Below, one piece after another: positions 59,573 to 64,000 of a DNA stretch of 64,000 nucleotides. The notes below the pieces were generated by a model that worked only from the letters and a program-made list of their open reading frames with translations, searched no databases and was not told the origin of the DNA. Numbering within the stretch: the stretch's first letter is position 1; each line of letters opens with the position of its first letter. The position numbers were made by a program, and so were the translations under genes. The DNA is from Aureimonas fodinaquatilis. GTDB lineage: Bacteria > Pseudomonadota > Alphaproteobacteria > Rhizobiales > Rhizobiaceae. The DNA lies in the NCBI RefSeq assembly GCF_008369445.1, contig NZ_VTWH01000001.1, forward strand, positions 868,001 through 932,000. The letters run 5' to 3'.

Positions 59573-60694
59573 GTGAATGCCGCACTCAAAGATTCGATCC
59601 TGACCATTCTGCGCCGGCTGCCAACGCCGGATGGCGGTGCCGATATTGTTTCCCGGGGTATGGTGTCCGAAGTTTTCCTTGCCGATGGCAAGGCCTTCTT
59701 CTCCCTGACAGTTCCAGCAGCAGATGCGCAGGCCTTTGAACCGCTGCGCCTGCAAGCTGAAAAGGAAATTGCCAGGCTGGACGGTATTGAATCCGCCATG
59801 ATCGCACTCACAGCAGAGCGCAGTGGCGCGGCCAATCGCTCAACGCCACCGGCCAGGCCGGCCGCCGCACCACCAGCACGCAGTTCCGGCAAGCCAGGCG
59901 TTCCGGGCATTGCACGCATCATCGCCGTTGCCTCTGGTAAAGGCGGGGTTGGTAAATCCACGACTGCGGTTAATCTGGCATTGGGGCTGGCTGCCACAGG
60001 CCTGCGTGTCGGCCTGCTGGATGCTGATATTTATGGCCCATCCATCCCCCGTCTTCTGGGGCTGAAAGGCAAGCCGCAAACCGTGGGCGGGCGCACTCTG
60101 CTGCCGATGACAGCCTACGGGTTGAAAACTATGTCCATGGGTTTTCTGGTCGAGGAAGACACCCCGATGATATGGCGCGGGCCAATGGTCATTTCGGCGC
60201 TGACCCAGATGCTGCGCGAAGTGGAATGGGGCGAACTGGATGTGCTTGTCGTCGATATGCCGCCCGGCACCGGCGATGCGCAGTTGACCATGGCGCAGCA
60301 GGTGCCGCTGGCCGGAGCCGTGGTGGTTTCAACCCCGCAGGATCTGGCGTTGATTGATGCCCGCAAGGGCCTTGCCATGTTCCGCAAGGTGGAGGTGCCT
60401 GTGCTCGGCATCGTCGAGAATATGAGCTATTTCATCGCTCCGGATACTGGCCGGCGCTATGACATTTTCGGCCATGGCGGCGCACGCGCGGAAGCGGAGC
60501 GGCTGGGCGTGCCGTTTCTGGGGGAAGTCCCGTTGGAAATGGAAATTCGCGAAACATCCGATGCCGGAAAGCCACTGGTAGCAACACAACCTGACGGCCC
60601 TACAGCGCGGGTCTATCTCGATATTGCAGCGCAGGTTATGTCGCAGCTTGAGGGCAGGGGCGTTATTCCCGCGCCGCGCATTGTTTTTGAGTAA
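59573..60694 (+). CDS. apbC: Mrp/ApbC-type iron-sulfur cluster carrier ATPase
   Basis: A 373-residue P-loop protein. An N-terminal MIP18-like domain (residues 1-85) is joined by a Pro/Ala linker to the ATPase: deviant Walker A AVASGKGGVGKSTTAVNLAL, DADIYGPSIPRLLGLKG and LVVDMPPGTGDAQLTMAQQV. ApbC carries Fe-S clusters to apoproteins. The CxxC usually found near the C-terminus is replaced: NMSYFIAPDTGRRYDIFGHG has Ala-Pro-Asp-Thr where many family members have Cys-x-x-Cys. I recall the same change in other rhizobia. Start codon GTG, with GGGAG twelve bases upstream. Confidence 0.92.
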   Translation: MNAALKDSILTILRRLPTPDGGADIVSRGMVSEVFLADGKAFFSLTVPAADAQAFEPLRLQAEKEIARLDGIESAMIALTAERSGAANRSTPPARPAAAPPARSSGKPGVPGIARIIAVASGKGGVGKSTTAVNLALGLAATGLRVGLLDADIYGPSIPRLLGLKGKPQTVGGRTLLPMTAYGLKTMSMGFLVEEDTPMIWRGPMVISALTQMLREVEWGELDVLVVDMPPGTGDAQLTMAQQVPLAGAVVVSTPQDLALIDARKGLAMFRKVEVPVLGIVENMSYFIAPDTGRRYDIFGHGGARAEAERLGVPFLGEVPLEMEIRETSDAGKPLVATQPDGPTARVYLDIAAQVMSQLEGRGVIPAPRIVFE

Positions 60695-60735
60695 GGGGCA
60701 GGGGGGCACAGGTGACGGTGCTGCCACCTGAGACC

Positions 60736-61677
60736 TTAATAGCCCGCTTGCCTGTCAACAATTCCCGACAGCGGCTTGCCTGCCCGATACGCCTTGATCT
60801 GCCCTGCAATGACCCTGGCCAATGCGCCCGGGTCTGACGCTGCGGCGGCATGTGGCGTTACAAACACCCGCGGATGCGCCCAGAAGGGGCTGTCAGAGGG
60901 CAGGGGCTCCTGCTCGAACACATCCAGCGAGGCTTCCATGAGCCTGCCATCCGACAAAGCAGCAAGAATGTCTTCGGATTTTTGCAGGCCGCCACGTCCG
61001 GCATTGATCAGAACCGGCCCGCCCAAAGGGGTTTTCCGCTTCATGGCCGACAAAAATCTGTTGTCGATCAACCCGCGCGTTTGCGCAGTCAGAGGCAGCA
61101 GAACCACCACAATGTCACTGGCGGCAAGGCAATCCTGCAGCCCGGCAGCGCCGCTGTAGCCTTTCACGCCACTGACCTCTTTTGCGCTGCGGCTCCAGCC
61201 GCACACATTGAAGCCAAGCATCTGCAGCTTTTTTGCTGCATCCTGCCCCAATTCTCCCATGCCCAGAATGCCGACAGAAACCGCGCCAGCGGCAAGCTGC
61301 GGCCGCTCGCTCCACAAATGGGCAGACTGCTGTTCACGATAGAGCCGGCCCTGACGGAAATGGTCCAGCACCCGCCAGACCACATATTCACTCATGCGGC
61401 TGGTCAGGTCTTCCGCCACCACGCGCACAATCGGCACATCCGGCAGATTGGTGTCGCGCAGAATGTGATCCACGCCGGCGCCCAGCGAGAAAATAGCTTT
61501 GAGGTTTGGCAGATTGGCAATCAGATCTCCCGGCTGCTGCCAGAGAACGGCAAACTCGATCGTGGGATCGTTCACAGCATCAGCGGCGGGTTTGACCACT
61601 TCATCCGGCAGATGCGCTGCCAGTCCGGTGCACCAGCCATCCAGAGCTTCTGCCTTGGTTGAAACAAGAACTGTCAA
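60736..61677 (-). CDS. ghrA: Glyoxylate/hydroxypyruvate reductase A-like dehydrogenase
   Basis: A 313-residue D-2-hydroxyacid dehydrogenase. Cofactor motif VGILGMGELGQDAAKKL (GxGxxG), catalytic Arg in LINAGRGGLQ, Glu in LDVFEQEPLPSDSPFW, and His in VTPHAAAASD. The PFWAHPRVF segment is typical of GhrA, which reduces glyoxylate and hydroxypyruvate with NADPH. The start codon appears to be TTG; no in-frame ATG lies near. It follows the NUDIX gene by 11 bases, so yejF, NUDIX and ghrA may be one transcript. Confidence 0.9.
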   Translation of the reverse strand: MTVLVSTKAEALDGWCTGLAAHLPDEVVKPAADAVNDPTIEFAVLWQQPGDLIANLPNLKAIFSLGAGVDHILRDTNLPDVPIVRVVAEDLTSRMSEYVVWRVLDHFRQGRLYREQQSAHLWSERPQLAAGAVSVGILGMGELGQDAAKKLQMLGFNVCGWSRSAKEVSGVKGYSGAAGLQDCLAASDIVVVLLPLTAQTRGLIDNRFLSAMKRKTPLGGPVLINAGRGGLQKSEDILAALSDGRLMEASLDVFEQEPLPSDSPFWAHPRVFVTPHAAAASDPGALARVIAGQIKAYRAGKPLSGIVDRQAGY

Positions 61678-61688
61678 ACGTCACCCAT

Positions 61689-62324
61689 TCACTCTGTTGC
61701 CACCTGCTGCGCCAATCCTCTGCCTTTTCTGGCGAACCATTGCAAGGCTGTGAACAGCATGCCATTGGCAATTTGCCCGGCATCGGCAGCATCAAGCAGC
61801 GCATCGACACTGGCGGCAAAGGGCAGGATGTCCTCATGCTCTTCTTCTACGCCGGCGCGACCGTTCAGGCGGGACGCATCGACAATTGCAAGAAAGAACG
61901 CTGCCACCTCATCGCACAGGCCGGGTGATGTCATGACCGTGAAGCAGGGTTTTATGACGCTGGCAGTCAGGCCGGTTTCTTCCGTCAGTTCGCGGCTTGC
62001 GGCCTGGGCCAGGGTTTCACCCTCGTCTACAAGCCCGGCGGGAAGCTCCAGAGCCGCTGCATTTGGCGTTTGAATTGCCGCACCAATGCGAAACTGACGA
62101 ATGACAACGATTTGGTCGGTAGCCGGGTCATAGGGGATGACAATCGCTGCCTTATGCGCTCGCAGCATTTCCCGGCGCACGCTGTAGCGCTTTTCCCCGT
62201 CCAGACTGGCATGGGTGACATGAAAACTGTCCAGCGGACGAAAAGCCTCTGCCAGTCTGTCCACACGGTCAATGGTGAAATCCAGCGGCAGATCTGCCAG
62301 CCGCAGCAAAGATGTTTCGGTCAT
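61689..62324 (-). CDS. NUDIX hydrolase
   Basis: A 211-residue pyrophosphatase. The Nudix box is GLVDEGETLAQAASRELTEETGL with all metal-binding glutamates (shown here only in part by position, about residues 96-118). IVVIRQFRIGAAIQTPNAAA before it fits the ADP-ribose pyrophosphatase / GDP-mannose hydrolase group. Substrate unknown. Its ATG shares one base with the yejF stop (TAATG), so it is translated after it. Confidence 0.88.
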   Translation of the reverse strand: MTETSLLRLADLPLDFTIDRVDRLAEAFRPLDSFHVTHASLDGEKRYSVRREMLRAHKAAIVIPYDPATDQIVVIRQFRIGAAIQTPNAAALELPAGLVDEGETLAQAASRELTEETGLTASVIKPCFTVMTSPGLCDEVAAFFLAIVDASRLNGRAGVEEEHEDILPFAASVDALLDAADAGQIANGMLFTALQWFARKGRGLAQQVATE

Positions 62325-63964
62325 TATGCCTTGTTGCCTGAAGAGACTGTTCGCACATCAAAAGCCGCAGCCATCAACGCCTTGGTGTAATCTGTTCTGG
62401 GCTGACTGAAGATCTCCTGCGTCGGGCCGCTCTCCACCACCTTGCCACCGCGCATGACAATCACCTCATTGGCCAGCGCCCGCACAACCTTGAGGTCATG
62501 GCTGATGAACAAATATGCCAGATTGTGCTTGCGCTGCAGATCGCGCAGAAGGTCGACCACTTGCGCCTGCACGCTCATGTCCAGCGCCGAGGTTGGCTCA
62601 TCCAGCATGACAAAGCGTGGGTTCAGAACCATGGCTCTGGCAATTGCCACGCGCTGGCGCTGGCCGCCGGAAAATTCGTGCGGATAGCGAAAGCGCGTCT
62701 CGGGGTCCAGTTCAACCTCGCGAAGCGCAGCAATGACCCGCTCTTCCCGCGCATCAGCCGAAATTCCGGGCTCGTGAATGGTCAGGCCCTCGGCCACAAT
62801 GTCGCCAACCGGCATGCGGGGTGACAGCGAACCATAGGGGTCCTGAAACACGATCTGCATATGTTTGCGCAGCGGCCGCATGTCCTTGAACGAGCGCTGG
62901 TCTATTCTCTCGCCGTCGAAGGTGATTTCTCCCTTTGACGAAATCATGCGGCACAATGCCAGACCCAAAGTGGTTTTGCCCGAGCCGGACTCTCCGACAA
63001 CGCCGACTGTTTGCCCGGCGCGCACAGCAATATCAATGCCATCTACGGCTTTGACGTGGTCTGTTACGCGGCGCAAAAATCCGGTTCGGACCGGAAACCA
63101 GACCTTGATGTCCTTGCCGGTCAGCACAACCGGCGCATTGCTGTTGGCTGCCGGTGGTGTGCCTTTCGGCTCTGCTGCAAGCAGATGGCGGGTATAGCTG
63201 TGCTGCGGATTGGCAAACAGTTCGGCGGTTTTGCCTTCCTCTACCAGCTTGCCCTTGTACATCACGCACACCCGGTCGGCGATGCGCCGCACAATCCCCA
63301 GATCATGAGTGATGAAGAGCATGGCCATATGCCGCTCGACCTGCAACTTCTTCAGCAGTTCCAGAATTTGTGCCTGCACCGTCACGTCCAGCGCGGTCGT
63401 CGGTTCATCCGCAATCAACAGGTCCGGCTCGTTCGCCAGAGCCATGGCTATCATGACCCGCTGCCGCTGACCGCCGGAAAGCTGGTGCGGGTAGGACGCA
63501 AGCCGTTTTTCGGGGTCGCGTATGCCAACCTGATGCAGAAGCTCCAGCGTGCGCGCCTTTGCCTGTTGCGCGCCAATGCCGCGGTGAATGCGCAGAACTT
63601 CACTGATCTGCTGTTCAATGGTGTGCAGCGGGTTCAGCGAGCTCATCGGCTCCTGAAAAATCATGGAAATCCGGTTGCCGCGAACTGCGCGCAACTCCCG
63701 GTCGCTGCCTGTCAGCAAATCCTTGCCATTGTACAGGATGACGCCGCCGGGGTGGCTGGCTGCCGGGTAGGGCAGCAAACGCAGCACCGACAGGGCGGAG
63801 ACAGATTTGCCGGAGCCGGATTCGCCCACCAGCGCCACGGTTTCACCCGGGTTGATGGAAAATGAAATGCCGTCCACCGCCAGCACGGATTTTTCTCCGT
63901 TCTGAAAGGCGACGGAAAGGTCCTGGACTTCAAGCAGAGGCCGGGTTTGTTCTGTGTGGCTCAA
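62324..63964 (-). CDS. yejF: Peptide ABC importer ATPase with two domains, YejF-like
   Basis: A 546-residue fused pair of oligopeptide-type ATPases. Walker [21 protein letters not shown] and [20 protein letters not shown]; signatures: [20 protein letters not shown] and [20 protein letters not shown]; each domain has the C-terminal peptide-transporter extension ([30 protein letters not shown]). YejABEF imports peptides such as microcin C and protects against antimicrobial peptides in Brucella. The start codon is TTG with GGAGG eight bases before it; it overlaps the probable yejE stop by TTGA. Permease and binding-protein genes would lie beyond the right edge. Confidence 0.9.
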   Translation of the reverse strand: MSHTEQTRPLLEVQDLSVAFQNGEKSVLAVDGISFSINPGETVALVGESGSGKSVSALSVLRLLPYPAASHPGGVILYNGKDLLTGSDRELRAVRGNRISMIFQEPMSSLNPLHTIEQQISEVLRIHRGIGAQQAKARTLELLHQVGIRDPEKRLASYPHQLSGGQRQRVMIAMALANEPDLLIADEPTTALDVTVQAQILELLKKLQVERHMAMLFITHDLGIVRRIADRVCVMYKGKLVEEGKTAELFANPQHSYTRHLLAAEPKGTPPAANSNAPVVLTGKDIKVWFPVRTGFLRRVTDHVKAVDGIDIAVRAGQTVGVVGESGSGKTTLGLALCRMISSKGEITFDGERIDQRSFKDMRPLRKHMQIVFQDPYGSLSPRMPVGDIVAEGLTIHEPGISADAREERVIAALREVELDPETRFRYPHEFSGGQRQRVAIARAMVLNPRFVMLDEPTSALDMSVQAQVVDLLRDLQRKHNLAYLFISHDLKVVRALANEVIVMRGGKVVESGPTQEIFSQPRTDYTKALMAAAFDVRTVSSGNKA

Positions 63965-64000
63965 TGGGGCCTCCGGCTTTGTGAACAGACTGCAAGCATG
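63961..64000 (-). CDS. Possible 3' end of a yejE-like permease gene
   Basis: Twelve codons ending in TGA at 63963-63961, overlapping the yejF TTG start. The frame ...[12 protein letters not shown] has no stop within the window, and a Yej permease gene normally precedes yejF. The stretch is too short to recognise by sequence. Confidence 0.3.
   Translation of the reverse strand, partial: MLAVCSQSRRPH

Noticed and set aside
1-64000. tRNA, rRNA, IS element, integrase or attachment site
   Set aside because: Intergenic stretches were read on both strands; nothing resembling these was found apart from the RIME-like repeats and terminators listed.

Overview
The window looks like a chromosomal segment of an alphaproteobacterium of the order Hyphomicrobiales (Rhizobiales). 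The main reasons are a phyR / nepR-ecfG general stress response locus, an FtcR/Rem-type regulator, a ReAV-type asparaginase, split pntAA/pntAB/pntB transhydrogenase genes, an aa3 oxidase subunit IV, and at least seven copies of a roughly 100-bp intergenic palindromic repeat built like the RIME elements of rhizobia. Genus cannot be fixed from the sequence alone. No rRNA, tRNA, CRISPR, IS element, integrase or prophage module was seen.

Layout. 1-4.8 kb: 5' end of an ornithine decarboxylase gene behind a ~400-nt leader that fits the alphaproteobacterial speF RNA, a LysR regulator, an L,D-transpeptidase, a DUF1007-NicO metal-export pair and a class I glutamine amidotransferase-like hydrolase. 4.9-9 kb: recX, cytochrome oxidase subunit IV and the proton-translocating transhydrogenase operon. 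9-15.6 kb: a TPR lipoprotein, rpsU, a small exported protein, an Lrp regulator, class I aldolase, a cytochrome c, an Omp25/31-like barrel and a PfkB kinase. 15.7-20.1 kb: asparaginase and a compact pqqABCDE operon in which pqqB follows the pqqA stop codon in the same frame, without an ATG. 20.1-28 kb: corA, a HerA-like ATPase, a second L,D-transpeptidase, a branched-chain aminotransferase, superoxide dismutase and oligopeptidase B. 28.2-34.3 kb: complete seven-gene Mrp cation/proton antiporter operon. 34.4-42.8 kb: cysQ, small conserved proteins, ftcR, a PHA-system protein, and two ABC-F ATPases around a DEAD-box helicase. 42.9-47.3 kb: RND efflux pump.

47.5-51.5 kb holds the most unusual gene: a 1324-residue RTX protein that appears to share the whole architecture of E. 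coli HlyA (hydrophobic segment, post-pore acylation region, more than thirty calcium-binding repeats, C-terminal secretion region). It has no hlyC, hlyB or hlyD next to it.

51.7-58.6 kb is a stress-response neighbourhood: PRC-barrel protein, lipid kinase, several small membrane and acidic proteins, ecfG, nepR, phyR and an HWE sensor kinase. GGAAC-N17-GTT elements typical of EcfG promoters precede the PRC-barrel gene and the kinase, so the locus probably holds both the regulators and part of their regulon. 58.6-64 kb: a HugZ-like protein, an ApbC/Mrp Fe-S carrier, GhrA, a NUDIX hydrolase and the double ATPase of a Yej-type peptide ABC importer that continues beyond the window.
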